DNA of 64,000 nucleotides. Source: Commensalibacter melissae (GTDB lineage Bacteria; Pseudomonadota; Alphaproteobacteria; Acetobacterales; Acetobacteraceae). Location of the stretch: NCBI RefSeq assembly GCF_009734185.1, contig NZ_CP046393.1:1604501-1668500 (forward strand). Reading direction: 5' to 3'. A model generated the notes under the pieces. The model worked only from the letters and a program-made list of their open reading frames with translations, ran no database searches and was not told where the DNA came from. The position numbers were made by a program, and so were the translations under genes. Position 1 is the stretch's first letter; the number at the start of each line of letters is the position of its first letter. Shown piece after piece: positions 41,173-50,908 of this stretch.

Positions 41173-41634
41173 ATGTCATCTATTGAGGAACGCATTGCCA
41201 AACTTGGAATTCAACTTCCTACCCCGACAGCCCCTGTTGCAAATTATCTTCCTGCAATCAAAACCAATAATTCCCTGATTATTTCTGGTCAACTTCCTTT
41301 TATAGACGGGAAACTTTTTGCAACCGGAAAGTTGGGCGCTACCATTGACCTTAAAACTGGGCAACAAGCAGCCCGCTATTGCATGATCAATATTTTAGCA
41401 CAGGCCAAGGCCGCTATTGGACAGTTAAATGAAATCAGCAAATTAATCCGCCTGGGGGGGTTCATTGCCAGCATACCGGAATTTACCCAGCAGGCTGTTG
41501 TCATGAATGGAGCATCAGATCTAGCTGTAGAAATTTTTGGAGACAAAGGACGACATGCACGTTCTGCCTTTGGTGTAGCATGTTTACCAATGGATGCCTG
41601 TGTTGAGGTTGAAGCTTGGTTTGAATTGAAATAA
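41173..41634 (+). CDS. RidA-family protein
   Basis: The 153-residue protein belongs to the RidA/YjgF/UK114 superfamily, small trimeric proteins of which some hydrolyse reactive enamine and imine intermediates of amino acid metabolism. Family features are NSLIISGQLPF, a GKLGATIDLKTGQQAARYCMIN segment split by the usual loop, RLGGFIASIPEF, and the C-terminal RSAFGVACLPMDACVEVEAW with its arginine in the active-site position. It is of the longer subgroup rather than the 128-residue RidA itself, so deaminase activity is not assured. AAAGGA precedes the ATG. Confidence 0.88.
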   Translation: MSSIEERIAKLGIQLPTPTAPVANYLPAIKTNNSLIISGQLPFIDGKLFATGKLGATIDLKTGQQAARYCMINILAQAKAAIGQLNEISKLIRLGGFIASIPEFTQQAVVMNGASDLAVEIFGDKGRHARSAFGVACLPMDACVEVEAWFELK

Positions 41635-41829
41635 ATCTATTCTGCCAGTTAATCTACACGAGTATAATAGTTAATGATACTCTGTATATATATCTAGTAT
41701 GCATTTAAATATATTATCCAGAGTTTCTTGCAAGTATCATGTTTCTGTTTTTTTCTCATCAAACAGGATTATACTTATATTTAAAATGCAATCAGCATAC
41801 CGATTTATGAATATTATCTAATAACAATA

Positions 41830-42278
41830 TCAAAATAACTTTTTATATCTCGACATACAATTCTTTTTAGAGCTACAATTTGCTGAGAGATTACCTTTTA
41901 AATATCGAAACAATTCATTATTCATTTTATCAGGTGCATCTAAATTTGCAAAAAATCTATATACCCTGCCATTTGCAAGAATGACTATACGAGCTTCCGT
42001 TACTGAAAAATACCGTGAAGTTGTGAGGCCTGTATTTATATTAAGATCATCGCCAATTTTTTACATTCAATTAAAATTTGATTTTTTTCATCTTTTAAGG
42101 TCACAAAATCCATCTTTTCATCCATTTTAACACCGTATCTGCAATTATATTCTGGCGTAACCCCAAGATGACTGAATACGTCATGCTCCTGAATCATCTG
42201 GGCAAAGGGAAGGATAAAAAAGTTTTTAGCGAGTTCTTCTGTCTGCGTTAATAAACCCTGCCACTTAATTTTATTCAC
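41830..42278 (-). pseudogene. frameshifted type I restriction HsdR N-terminal-like nuclease domain
   Basis: Two adjacent reading frames on the minus strand together read as one HsdR N-terminal-like (PD-(D/E)XK) domain. The first frame (42278-42036) gives FILPFAQMIQ, then MDFVTLKDEKNQILIECKK with the nuclease E-x-K signature, and stops soon after. The second frame continues past the stop with GDDLNINTGLTTSRYFSV, TEARIVILANGRVYRFFANL and DAPDKMNNELF, which are family-typical, and ends at 41830. Adding one base to the A6 tract at about 42057-42062 joins the two frames. The product is also short compared with family members. It starts at a GTG. No HsdM or HsdS genes are nearby, so this is a decayed remnant, or a sequencing error in a homopolymer. 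Confidence 0.75.
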
Positions 42279-42407
42279 ATTCCATTTTTAATTTTCTCCA
42301 TTTAGATCATTTGAATGCAACATTTAATAATCATAAACTATTAAATTTATCAATTTCTATACAACAAATTGATAAATGAAGAAAATTAACAACTATAACT
42401 AGCTATC

Positions 42408-43436
42408 TCACAAATCATCAGTGCCGATAGCCATATCATCCATCGAGCCTTCACCAATAATACCAGAATGCTCACGAATACGTTGCTCAATAACCTGACT
42501 TATCTCCGGATGCTCTCGCAAGAACTGCTTTACATTTTCCCGTCCCTGACCAATACGCTGACTGTCATAAGAAAACCATGAACCCGCTTTTTCAATAATC
42601 CCTGCTTTTACACCCAGATCTATCAATTCTCCCATCTTACTAATTCCTTCTCCATACATAATGTCGAATTCAACCTGCTTGAAAGGAGGAGCCATTTTAT
42701 TTTTAACCACCTTAATCCGCGTCTGGTTTCCTGTGATTTCGTCCTTTTCCTTCACCTGACCGATACGACGAATATCCATACGTACAGAAGAATAGAACTT
42801 CAATGCATTTCCGCCTGTAGTTGTTTCTGGCGATCCAAACATAACACCAATCTTTTGACGAATTTGATTGAGGAAAATCAGACAGGTATTAGAACGAGAA
42901 ACAGATCCGGTCAATTTTCTTAAGGCCTGGCTCATCAAACGGGCATGTAATCCAACATGATTGTCCCCCATATCCCCTTCCAACTCTGCACGGGGAACCA
43001 ATGCCGCCACACTGTCCACTACCAAGACATCAATAGCGCCAGAACGAACCAAAGTATCCGCAATTTCCAATGCCTGTTCCCCGGCATCAGGTTGAGAGAT
43101 GAGCAAATTATCAATATCAACGCCGAGCTTACGCGCATAAATGGGATCAAGAGCGTGTTCGGCATCCAAAAATGCACATGTACCACCTTTTTTTTGAGCC
43201 TCGGCTATAATATGCAACGCCATTGTTGTTTTCCCGGAACTTTCTGGACCATAGATTTCAACTATACGTCCACGAGGAACACCACCAATTCCTAAAGCAA
43301 TATCCAGACCAATCGAGCCTGTTGAAATTGCTTCCACTTGAACGACAGACTGCTCTCCCATCTTCATGATTGAACCTTTACCAAAGGCACGTTCAATCTG
43401 AGACAAAGCTCCTTCTAATGCTTTATTCTTGTCCAT
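42408..43436 (-). CDS. recA: recombinase RecA
   Basis: RecA forms filaments on single-stranded DNA, drives homologous strand exchange and triggers the SOS response. The 342-residue protein has Walker A GPESSGKT (63-70), the segment DAEHALDP, Walker [13 protein letters not shown], the DNA-binding L2 loop region with [14 protein letters not shown], and a C-terminal acidic end. An AAGGAA ribosome binding site precedes the ATG. I looked for the alphaproteobacterial LexA site (GTTC-N7-GTTC) in the 176 bases upstream and did not see one, so SOS control is not shown here. Confidence 0.98.
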   Translation of the reverse strand: MDKNKALEGALSQIERAFGKGSIMKMGEQSVVQVEAISTGSIGLDIALGIGGVPRGRIVEIYGPESSGKTTMALHIIAEAQKKGGTCAFLDAEHALDPIYARKLGVDIDNLLISQPDAGEQALEIADTLVRSGAIDVLVVDSVAALVPRAELEGDMGDNHVGLHARLMSQALRKLTGSVSRSNTCLIFLNQIRQKIGVMFGSPETTTGGNALKFYSSVRMDIRRIGQVKEKDEITGNQTRIKVVKNKMAPPFKQVEFDIMYGEGISKMGELIDLGVKAGIIEKAGSWFSYDSQRIGQGRENVKQFLREHPEISQVIEQRIREHSGIIGEGSMDDMAIGTDDL

Positions 43437-43534
43437 TATTTTTAGAATTTCCTTATAAATAAATAACGTGGGGACCGTAAATCCTCAGATTAACCCCAGT
43501 TAAACATTTATTGCTGCTTTTGAAGATTTTAAAA

Positions 43535-43578
43535 GATAAAAATACAATATTTACATTTACAATATTGGTATTTTTATC
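43535..43578 (-). terminator. long AT-rich hairpin after the GGT-like gene
   Basis: GATAAAAATAC and AATATT pair with AATATT and GTATTTTTATC, giving a 17-bp stem with one bulged base and a 9-base loop. It starts 34 bases downstream of the GGT-like stop codon on the minus strand and is followed there by TTTTAAAA. Probable terminator between that gene and recA. Confidence 0.55.
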
Positions 43579-43612
43579 AAAATATCAATGATCCATAACA
43601 GCAATAATTATC

Positions 43613-45151
43613 TTAACGGCTAATTGCCAATCCCATACCGTTTGGATCTGTATAAGCATGACATTGCCTGTCATTTCCTGGCAACCCATCAGAACAATAA
43701 ACGGCATTTACCCGTCCTTTTGAGCCGCTCGAATTCGGTAATGAAACACCCTTTTCCCGTTTATTTCCTTGTTTGTTCAAAAAAGAATTCATGGTCACGG
43801 CAGCCTCTTGCGCTGCATCATTCTGTCCAGAGGCAGAAACTCCTGCAATAAAACGCTGTTTATATGTTGAAATCGATCCCGTTAACAAAGGTGGCGGCAA
43901 CTGGCGAGGAGACGCAGCCATAACTATACCGGTTGTTCCAGAAATACGTCCTGTACCAAATAAATTATTCATGGTTAAGGCACAAGAAACGGCTCCCCCA
44001 TCACGATCAACAACTACAAAAGATGTAGATGCAGGCAATGCTGGCAAACTGCCGGTGCCCGCCTTCCCATTATCAAGCCAGTCTTGAGCTTTTTTTGTCA
44101 TTCCTTCAATGGATGACTTCAAATAAGTAGAACTGTTTTCTGCACGCCATTTTGCAACTGTACCCTGGGCAACATTATCCATATTTTGTCCATTATGCAT
44201 CGCCATTGCCATACCCAGACCTCCATCTGCAGGAGGAGATAAAAAATATGTAATATTTTGTCCTTGTGTCAAAGACAAAGCTGAGGTTTGAACAGCCAGG
44301 GCATTTCTAAAGTCCTCGTTATACAGACCACCCCCAGCAATCTGGGATCCCAAGGCATAACTTCTTGCAAGAGAACCAATATAAAGATCTGCAATACCTG
44401 CACTAATCAATCGGTCATAAATAATCTTTAAACGAGGCTGATATAGAATATCCCCAGCCTTAAGAGGAAGTCCATTTGCGTTTGTAAATGCTCTCTGCAT
44501 GGCAGAATCTTCAAATAAGGGCTGCTGAACAGCTGCCAGATCACTCGCCAACGTGTCAGAAACAGGAGCACCATTTCCTGCCAAATTACCAACCAACCGT
44601 AAAATATCATTAATATCTGACTTGCCGTAACTTGCTTGTAATAAATATAATCCTCTTGCCATCATTGGAATCGCAGCTGGACGATCACTATTACTGGAAG
44701 GTTTTCTTCCTGCCTGAGGAAGGAAAATAATTGACTGTGCCGGCTGTCCTGGATGATACGCCAGACATGCTCCACCTCCTCCCAGCGAGGCACGGGAAGG
44801 CAATGTTACTGTCAATGCCATACCTAGGGCCGTAGCTGCATCAGCCGCATTTCCCCCACGAATCAGGATATCCCGCGCCAACATGGCGGCTTGTGGTTCA
44901 TCTGCAGCAACGCTCCCCACATATCCTGTTACACGATGATTCAAATTTGCAGATTTTGATAGTTTTTTCTCGTGATGATCCCCACCACATGCCGTTATTG
45001 AAAATGCCAAGGCCAAACCACAAACAGCCTTCTTAAACAAAACTATCTTTTGCCTTGATCCGTCCCTGAATTTTTGAGTAAATTTTGTTGTCTTTGCCTC
45101 AACACGACCTTTTGAAATTTGATAACGTTTTGACACGTGGCAGCGCTCCAC
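43613..45151 (-). CDS. gamma-glutamyltransferase-like lipoprotein, divergent
   Basis: The 512-residue protein has a gamma-glutamyltransferase (Ntn-hydrolase) fold: GGNAADAATALGMAL (99-113) and, at the expected self-cleavage region, PASTSFVVVDRDGGAVS (373-389), then MNNLFGTGR. It differs from known enzymes. The residue seven positions before the conserved Asp, where the nucleophilic Thr normally sits, is Ser375 (Thr376 follows). The substrate-binding Arg of the R-E-x-A-P motif after the N-terminal part is not visible. It has a lipobox ending ITAC near residue 55, so it is probably anchored to a membrane. A basic 35-residue segment precedes the signal, so the true start may be further in. Enzyme activity is uncertain. 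Confidence 0.7.
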   Translation of the reverse strand: MERCHVSKRYQISKGRVEAKTTKFTQKFRDGSRQKIVLFKKAVCGLALAFSITACGGDHHEKKLSKSANLNHRVTGYVGSVAADEPQAAMLARDILIRGGNAADAATALGMALTVTLPSRASLGGGGACLAYHPGQPAQSIIFLPQAGRKPSSNSDRPAAIPMMARGLYLLQASYGKSDINDILRLVGNLAGNGAPVSDTLASDLAAVQQPLFEDSAMQRAFTNANGLPLKAGDILYQPRLKIIYDRLISAGIADLYIGSLARSYALGSQIAGGGLYNEDFRNALAVQTSALSLTQGQNITYFLSPPADGGLGMAMAMHNGQNMDNVAQGTVAKWRAENSSTYLKSSIEGMTKKAQDWLDNGKAGTGSLPALPASTSFVVVDRDGGAVSCALTMNNLFGTGRISGTTGIVMAASPRQLPPPLLTGSISTYKQRFIAGVSASGQNDAAQEAAVTMNSFLNKQGNKREKGVSLPNSSGSKGRVNAVYCSDGLPGNDRQCHAYTDPNGMGLAISR

Positions 45152-45315
45152 TTAAAAAATCAATAATACCATAATAGGGTTCGAAAGTTATATTTAACTC
45201 AAATTATCAAGCCATACTCTATCGAGATTCATTTTATATCACAACAATTACAATTCTGTATAATATTATCCATCCATATGATAAAATCCCAATTTTACCA
45301 ATCGGAAAACGCTTT

Positions 45316-46080
45316 ATGAAAAAATTATCCTTTCGTCCTTTGATGACAGGTTCATTACTCTCCTGTCTTATCTCTTTCCCTGTCATTGGTCATAGTGAAG
45401 ATCCAGCAGCAACTTTCTCATCCCAACAACGTAAAGAAATCATTTCCATTGTCAGACAGGCTCTAAAAGATGATCCAACCCTATTAGAAACTGGAATTCA
45501 AACCCTGATGAAAAAGAAAGAGCAACAACGCGCTTCACTTTCTACCCAGACAATAAAAGAGAAAAAAGGATTACTGTTACGTCAGCTACCCACTGACGGA
45601 CTGATGGGCGATCCAAACGCAACTACAACCATTACTGAATTTTACGATCCAAATTGTGGATACTGTAAAAAAATGCTGCCTATTTTAATCGATCTGGTCA
45701 AAAAACATAAGGATGTCAAGATAATCTTAAAAGTCATTCCCATCCTTTCTGAAAACAGCAAATTGCAGTCTCAGGCCATAATTGCGGCAACTAGACAAAA
45801 CAATTATGTTGCAATGATGCGCTCCTTGATGACCAGTCAAGAAGATATCAACCTTAATACAATCAAATCTATTGCACAGAAACTTAAACTGAACGCCGAT
45901 CAATTGGTAATCGATATGAAAGCGGATTCCGTCACCAACGCTTTAAACGGCAACCTTCAATTAACTCATGATCTTGGTATTGAAGGTACTCCAGCCTTGA
46001 TCATTAATGGTGAACATATCATTCAAGGTGCAATAAGCTATGACAATCTTGAACAAGTTATTGATAAACTTAATAAATAA
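45316..46080 (+). CDS. DsbA-family thiol-disulfide oxidoreductase
   Basis: The 254-residue periplasmic protein has a signal peptide (about 1-26), an N-terminal helical region of about 70 residues and a DsbA-like thioredoxin domain. The redox site is CGYC (Cys114-Cys117 in YDPNCGYCKKM), and the cis-proline loop is GIEGTPAL near residue 224. The N-terminal helical part resembles the oligomerisation region of ScsC/Com1-type proteins, so it could be a disulfide isomerase rather than a classical oxidase. DsbB at 36991-37512 may reoxidise it. It is divergent from the GGT-like lipoprotein gene and convergent with hemA. Confidence 0.88.
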   Translation: MKKLSFRPLMTGSLLSCLISFPVIGHSEDPAATFSSQQRKEIISIVRQALKDDPTLLETGIQTLMKKKEQQRASLSTQTIKEKKGLLLRQLPTDGLMGDPNATTTITEFYDPNCGYCKKMLPILIDLVKKHKDVKIILKVIPILSENSKLQSQAIIAATRQNNYVAMMRSLMTSQEDINLNTIKSIAQKLKLNADQLVIDMKADSVTNALNGNLQLTHDLGIEGTPALIINGEHIIQGAISYDNLEQVIDKLNK

Positions 46081-46094
46081 TATCATAGCCAAAC

Positions 46095-46120
46095 TAAAGG
46101 CGACCCGCAAATCGCCTTTA
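46095..46120. terminator. hairpin between convergent dsbA-like gene and hemA
   Basis: TAAAGGCGA and TCGCCTTTA form a perfect 9-bp stem with an 8-base loop. It lies 14 bases after the thiol-protein stop and just past the hemA stop, and could serve both strands. T-tracts are short. Confidence 0.6.
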
Positions 46121-46124
46121 AAAT

Positions 46125-47351
46125 TCATTTTTTAGGTAACAAAGCTTTCAAGGCATCTACCATATCATCCATCATTTTATCCGTATGATAAGGATTGGGA
46201 GTCAATCGCAATCGTTCCGTTCCTTTGGGCACGGTTGGATAATTTATTGGTGGTGCATAAATTTTGTATTCATCCAATAAACGTTGACTTATTTTTTTGC
46301 ATAACTCAGCCTCTCCAATAATTACGGGTACAATCTGGCTTTTTGTCTCGATAAAAGGAATATTGGCCTGTCTCAATTTTTCCTGAAACGTATGAATACG
46401 CTCAAACAATTTTTCACGACGCCAATTCTGCTGACGAACCAAACGAACACTTTTTAATGCCGCTGCCACAACAGATGGGGGTAGGGAAGTCGTAAAAATA
46501 AATCCAGCCGCAGCCAATCGTAAATACTCAATAATTTCACGTTTCGCCGTTACATATCCCCCATGTACACCAAAGCCCTTTGCAAGGGTTCCTTCAATGA
46601 TATCAACCTGATTCGCTACACCATCCCTTTGAGAAACACCTCCACCCTCTTTTCCATACAAACCGACAGCATGTACCTCATCTAAATAAGTTAAGGCATT
46701 ATATTTGTGTGCCAATGCACAGATGGCCCCGATATCCGCAATATCGCCATCCATAGAATAGACACTTTCGAAAGCAATCAGTTTGGCAACATTTTTTGGA
46801 GCATTTGCAAGTTTATGTTCAAGATCCTGCAAATCATTATGTTTGAAAACCACACAATCAGCATTTTTAGCTCCTTTTATACCAGCAATCATAGAATTAT
46901 GATTTTGCTGATCGGAAAAGGTCATCCAGTTCCCGGACATACTCGTTAGGATAGTTTGCAAACTCGCCTGGTTTGATACATAACCTGATACAAATAACAA
47001 ACCCGCCTCTTTACCATGCAAGTCTGCAAGTTCAGCCTCGAGCGCTTCATGCAAGGGATGGGTTCCGGCAATATTTCTTGTCCCACCTGCACCTGCACCA
47101 TATTTTTGAATAGCCATAATGGCGGCATTCATGACTTCAGGTTCAATTCCCATACCCAGATAATCATTGGCTGACCAGGCTATAATCGGGGTCTCCTCTT
47201 TTGCATTAATCTTTCTATCATAAACAGGATAATGCATTGACTGACGACTTAATGGGGTAAAACGCCGATACCGTCCCTGTTTCTCTATATCTCCAAGCGC
47301 CTCTTTGCAATAGGCATAAAAAGGATGTGAAGATATTATGGGTTCTGACAC
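46125..47351 (-). CDS. hemA: 5-aminolevulinate synthase
   Basis: This PLP enzyme condenses glycine and succinyl-CoA to 5-aminolevulinate, the first step of heme and corrin synthesis in alphaproteobacteria (Shemin pathway). The 408-residue length is normal. The glycine-rich segment GAGAGGTRNIAGTH, the DEVHAVG loop (224-230) and the PLP lysine Lys258 in GTLAKGFGVHGGY are present. The start is GTG, with AGGAG eight bases upstream. Its product feeds the heme of the catalase at 20275 and the cobalamin pathway at the end of this window. Confidence 0.97.
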   Translation of the reverse strand: MSEPIISSHPFYAYCKEALGDIEKQGRYRRFTPLSRQSMHYPVYDRKINAKEETPIIAWSANDYLGMGIEPEVMNAAIMAIQKYGAGAGGTRNIAGTHPLHEALEAELADLHGKEAGLLFVSGYVSNQASLQTILTSMSGNWMTFSDQQNHNSMIAGIKGAKNADCVVFKHNDLQDLEHKLANAPKNVAKLIAFESVYSMDGDIADIGAICALAHKYNALTYLDEVHAVGLYGKEGGGVSQRDGVANQVDIIEGTLAKGFGVHGGYVTAKREIIEYLRLAAAGFIFTTSLPPSVVAAALKSVRLVRQQNWRREKLFERIHTFQEKLRQANIPFIETKSQIVPVIIGEAELCKKISQRLLDEYKIYAPPINYPTVPKGTERLRLTPNPYHTDKMMDDMVDALKALLPKK

Positions 47352-47470
47352 AATCTATTCTCCTATTTTAAATCCCTCGGGATTTAAATGATTCAACATG
47401 ACAAAACATTGTCTGAATAACCAATCCATTACGTCCTCATATAGAACATATTAAAAATTATCCAATAACC

Positions 47471-47926
47471 TTATTGTATAGTGACTTGGACAACATTTTT
47501 CTTGACTCCACCATCTGCCTTGGCATTCATTTGAATTTGCTCCGCCTTGGCACCCGCTCGGATTATTTCATTTGCAATTGCCCTGCCTTCTTGCGCTGCA
47601 ATATTAGTCATTTGCTCCTGCTGCATTACAGGATCAGATGAAATTGGGGTGACAGAAGTAATAACAAACAAGGCATCCGCTTTTCTTGACAACGCATCCT
47701 TTACCAAATTTGTCAAAGGTTTTTCCCATTGATCCTGGGGCGTTCCCTCTACAATTTCGATCGGTGGTGCGGGCGGAGGAGGTGGAGGTGGAGAAGGCGG
47801 GGGAATATAAGGAGCGGGCCTACGTCCTGCACTCGGGTTAAAAGTCCTTTGATCAACCAGCTTACAAGAACTTAATAAAAAAAAACCACTTAATAACAAG
47901 GAAACATAACGCAAATGACTGATCAT
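47471..47926 (-). CDS. proline-rich lipoprotein, function unknown
   Basis: The 151-residue product has a signal peptide with a lipobox ending LSSC (Cys21), so it is a lipoprotein. A run of prolines (about 38-55) suggests an extended spacer that lifts the rest of the chain from the membrane. The C-terminal 90 residues are an alpha/beta domain (ADALFVITSVTPI, REDUCED to a helix with EGRAIANEIIRAGAKAEQI, then VVQVTIQ) that recalls the end of OmpA-like domains but lacks their diagnostic residues. I cannot assign a function. It lies upstream of hemA on the same strand, with about 120 bases between. Confidence 0.7.
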   Translation of the reverse strand: MISHLRYVSLLLSGFFLLSSCKLVDQRTFNPSAGRRPAPYIPPPSPPPPPPPAPPIEIVEGTPQDQWEKPLTNLVKDALSRKADALFVITSVTPISSDPVMQQEQMTNIAAQEGRAIANEIIRAGAKAEQIQMNAKADGGVKKNVVQVTIQ

Positions 47927-48182
47927 AAAATTGACTTAAAGTGCAAAGTTGGAAAAGAACGCTAACAATCTCAATTAAACCTTAATAATTGATTTTACAA
48001 TATAAAGAAATCCTTTACCCTTATATTTCTGTTATTCAATAATCGAATTTATTCAATTACCCGAAATAAACCGTAAACTAAGGCTGCTATTAACATGAAA
48101 ATTTCATTAAAAAAATTTGATCCTACACTTGATTCATATAAAAGATTGATAATTCTGTGCAATCACAACCTCATTTAGCATA

Positions 48183-48201
48183 TTGTTAAAAAAGCTAACA
48201 A
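48183..48201. promoter_or_regulatory. inverted repeat TTGTTA-N7-TAACAA upstream of gap
   Basis: TTGTTA (48183-48188) and TAACAA (48196-48201) are perfect complements separated by seven bases, about 160 bases before the gap start. The half-sites resemble those of LacI-family sugar regulators, but spacing differs from the motif I know. Candidate operator only. Confidence 0.35.
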
Positions 48202-48237
48202 AAGATCAAATTTGTGGTAAATTATTAAGATTAATAT

Positions 48238-48259
48238 TCACGTTATCAAAAAAACGTGA
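48238..48259. promoter_or_regulatory. inverted repeat TCACGTT-N8-AACGTGA upstream of gap
   Basis: TCACGTT (48238-48244) and AACGTGA (48253-48259) form a perfect 7-bp inverted repeat, 100 bases before the gap start. It could be a regulator site or a leader hairpin. No regulator is assigned. Confidence 0.35.
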
Positions 48260-48358
48260 TTAAATAGAGTTAAAGACGAAGAAAAGTTTTTATATTAATT
48301 TTCACAAGACGATTCGCCTTGGAAAATCTTTTTAACCTTAAAGGGAGATTTAACAATC

Positions 48359-49384
48359 ATGGCTATTAAACTTGCAATTAACGGTTTTGGACGTATTGGT
48401 CGCTTGGTACTACGCAGCATCATTGAAACCGAACGCACTGATGCGGAAGTCGTATTGATTAACGACCTTGGCAGCCCAGAGGCCAATGCTCACCTTCTCC
48501 GTTATGATACGGTTCACGGTCGTCTTCCTGCAGATGTTAAAGTCGAAAATAATACAATGACCATTACAACACATAATGGACGTAAAATTGGCCCAATCAA
48601 AATTACAGCCGAAGCAGATCCAACAAAACTTCCATTACAAGGTGTTGATGTTGCAATGGAATGCACAGGACGTTTCACAAGCAAGGAGGCCGCAAGTGCA
48701 TTGCTTCAGGCTGGTGCCCGTAAGGTTCTTGTTTCCGCCCCCGCAAAAAATGTTGATGCAACCATTGTTTACGGTGTTAACCACAAAATTATCAATGGCA
48801 ACATGACTGTCATTTCCAATGCATCATGTACCACAAACTGTCTTGCTCCTATCGCAAAGGTTCTTCAGGATACAATCGGAATTGAACGGGGCAGCATGTT
48901 GACCATCCACTCTTACACAGGTGATCAACGCACGGTTGACACATTACATAAAGATCTCCATCGTGCCCGTGCCGCTGCACAAAACATCATTCCGACAACA
49001 ACTGGTGCCGCAAAAGCCGTTGCATTGGTTATTCCCGAATTAAAAGGGAAACTGGATGGAATTGCCATTCGTGTTCCAACACCTAATGTTTCTTATGTTG
49101 CTTTGGACTTTGTTCCCACCAAAACACCCGCCTCTGTTGAAGAGTTAAATGCCTATTTCAAAAAAGCGGCCGAAGGCGAGCTAAAGGGTATTCTTGGCTA
49201 TAATGATGAACCACTCGTAAGTTCTGATTTCAACCATTGCTTTAACTCCTCAACCTTTGATGCAACACAAACCGGATTTATTGACAATGGTAAATTGATC
49301 CGTGTTGCTGGCTGGTATGATAATGAATGGGGTTTCTCAACCCGTATGACTGATACAGCTGTTGCCCTTGGGAATGCAAAATAA
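48359..49384 (+). CDS. gap: glyceraldehyde-3-phosphate dehydrogenase, type I
   Basis: GAPDH oxidises glyceraldehyde 3-phosphate to 1,3-bisphosphoglycerate with NAD. The 341-residue protein has the N-terminal NAD fold (INGFGRIGR, 7-15), the catalytic Cys157 in [10 protein letters not shown], and the C-terminal [18 protein letters not shown] at 48342-48347 supports the ATG at 48359. The stop overlaps the pgk ATG by one base (TAATG), so both are translated together. The long upstream region with two inverted repeats suggests regulated expression. Confidence 0.97.
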   Translation: MAIKLAINGFGRIGRLVLRSIIETERTDAEVVLINDLGSPEANAHLLRYDTVHGRLPADVKVENNTMTITTHNGRKIGPIKITAEADPTKLPLQGVDVAMECTGRFTSKEAASALLQAGARKVLVSAPAKNVDATIVYGVNHKIINGNMTVISNASCTTNCLAPIAKVLQDTIGIERGSMLTIHSYTGDQRTVDTLHKDLHRARAAAQNIIPTTTGAAKAVALVIPELKGKLDGIAIRVPTPNVSYVALDFVPTKTPASVEELNAYFKKAAEGELKGILGYNDEPLVSSDFNHCFNSSTFDATQTGFIDNGKLIRVAGWYDNEWGFSTRMTDTAVALGNAK

Positions 49385-50610
49385 TGGTTGAACAGAAAAC
49401 TTTCAAAACCCTTGATGATCTTGATTGCAAAGGTAAGAAAGTTCTCTTGCGCGGGGATCTGAATGTCCCCATGCATGATGGCAGAATTACCGATACAACG
49501 CGTCTGGATCGTTTGGTCCCCACCATCAAGGAACTGGTTAAAAAAGGTGCAAAGGTTATTCTGTGCAGCCATTTTGCCCGTCCAAAAGGCAAGGTGGTTC
49601 CAGAAATGTCTTTAAAACCAGTCGGTGAAGCTTTATCCAATATCTTAAAACAGCCTGTGGCTTTTGCTGATAATTGTGTTGGCCCTGATGCCCAGAAAGC
49701 TGTCACGTCAATGAAAGACGGTGATATTCTCTTACTTGAAAACACCCGCTTTCATGCTGGTGAAGAAAAGAATGATCCAACGCTTTCTAGAGAGCTTGCT
49801 TCTTTGGCAGACGTTTATGTTGATGATGCTTTTTCAGCCTCCCATCGTGCCCATGCATCAACCGAGGGTGTTACCAAATTCCTGCCTTCATTTGCAGGTC
49901 GTCTAATGGAGGCTGAATTAAATGCATTGAATGCCGCCCTGGAACATCCTGACCGTCCAGTTGGTGCCATTATCGGCGGGTCAAAGATTTCCACAAAGCT
50001 TGATTTGCTTTCCAATATGATCAATAAGGTTGATGTATTGATTATTGGTGGGGCTATGGCCAATACCTTTCTTGCCGCTCAAGGTGTCAAGACTGGTAAA
50101 TCCCTGCAGGAAGCCGACATGCATGAAACAGCTCGTGACATCATGGAAAAGGCAAAAGAACAAAATTGTAAAATTCTATTACCTGTAGATGTTGTTGTGG
50201 CCGCTGAATTAAAAAATAATCCAGCGACACAAACTGTTGATGTCCATGCCGTTCCCGATAACCAAATGATTTTGGATGTTGGGCCAAAAACGGTGAAATT
50301 ACTTAACAAGTATCTAGCTGAGCTCAAGACCTTGGTATGGAACGGGCCTTTGGGTGCTTTTGAATTCACACCTTTTGATAAGGCAACCAATGAAGTGGCT
50401 CAAGAAGCTGCCAAATTAACCAAGGCTGGCAAGCTTAAAAGTATTGCTGGCGGCGGTGATACGGTTTCTGCCTTAAAACATGCTGGCGTTATCAATGAAA
50501 TGTCTTATGTTTCAACCGCTGGTGGCGCATTTCTTGAATGGCTGGAAGGTAAAGCTCTTCCAGGTATTGTCGCCCTAACAACATTAGCTCAAGAAACAAT
50601 GCCTTTATAG
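49384..50610 (+). CDS. pgk: phosphoglycerate kinase
   Basis: Pgk transfers phosphate from 1,3-bisphosphoglycerate to ADP, directly using the product of gap. The 408-residue protein shows the N-terminal substrate motif RGDLNVP, the arginine-containing [27 protein letters not shown], and the C-terminal nucleotide motif [10 protein letters not shown], followed by [14 protein letters not shown]. It overlaps gap by one base. A good terminator follows 24 bases after the stop, making gap-pgk a two-gene operon. Confidence 0.97.
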   Translation: MVEQKTFKTLDDLDCKGKKVLLRGDLNVPMHDGRITDTTRLDRLVPTIKELVKKGAKVILCSHFARPKGKVVPEMSLKPVGEALSNILKQPVAFADNCVGPDAQKAVTSMKDGDILLLENTRFHAGEEKNDPTLSRELASLADVYVDDAFSASHRAHASTEGVTKFLPSFAGRLMEAELNALNAALEHPDRPVGAIIGGSKISTKLDLLSNMINKVDVLIIGGAMANTFLAAQGVKTGKSLQEADMHETARDIMEKAKEQNCKILLPVDVVVAAELKNNPATQTVDVHAVPDNQMILDVGPKTVKLLNKYLAELKTLVWNGPLGAFEFTPFDKATNEVAQEAAKLTKAGKLKSIAGGGDTVSALKHAGVINEMSYVSTAGGAFLEWLEGKALPGIVALTTLAQETMPL

Positions 50611-50634
50611 GTTTTTTAAAAAAACTTTTGAAAC

Positions 50635-50668
50635 AAAAAAGGCTGATTTTTCAGTCTTTTTTGTTTTT
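50635..50668 (+). terminator. intrinsic terminator of gap-pgk
   Basis: AAAAAAGGCTGA and TCAGTCTTTTTT form a 12-bp stem with one G-T pair and a TTTT loop, followed by more Ts. It starts 24 bases after the pgk stop and is well formed. Confidence 0.85.
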
Positions 50669-50908
50669 CTACTTGAAATATGACAATCATATTCCCGATG
50701 AATTTTTTAATATCAATAGCAGTTTTATATTTTTCATAAGTATAAGTATAGGTTTTATAACTATCAACATCTGTTAAACCTCTATGAAAATTATGCCATT
50801 TTAACATAACAAAAATATTTTGTTTTCCATGAATTGGAAAAAATGGAAATATAAATAATCCTAAAATAATTTTTGCGATCTTGTTAACTGAAATCTTTTT
50901 ACTTAAAT

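Larger units (their letters stand above)
47927..48358. other. 432-base regulatory region upstream of gap
   Basis: No gene is visible here. The region separates the leftward lipoprotein gene from the rightward gap-pgk operon and must hold both promoters. Two inverted repeats, listed separately, lie in its right half. The gap ribosome binding site AGGGAG is at 48342-48347. Confidence 0.6.

Noticed and set aside
43437-43612. LexA/SOS box upstream of recA
   Set aside because: I looked for GTTC-N7-GTTC or its complement and found none in this interval.
50616-50807. 63-residue open frame on the minus strand after pgk
   Set aside because: It overlaps the gap-pgk terminator, has no recognisable domain, and its end is made of the hairpin sequence. 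A small gene cannot be excluded.
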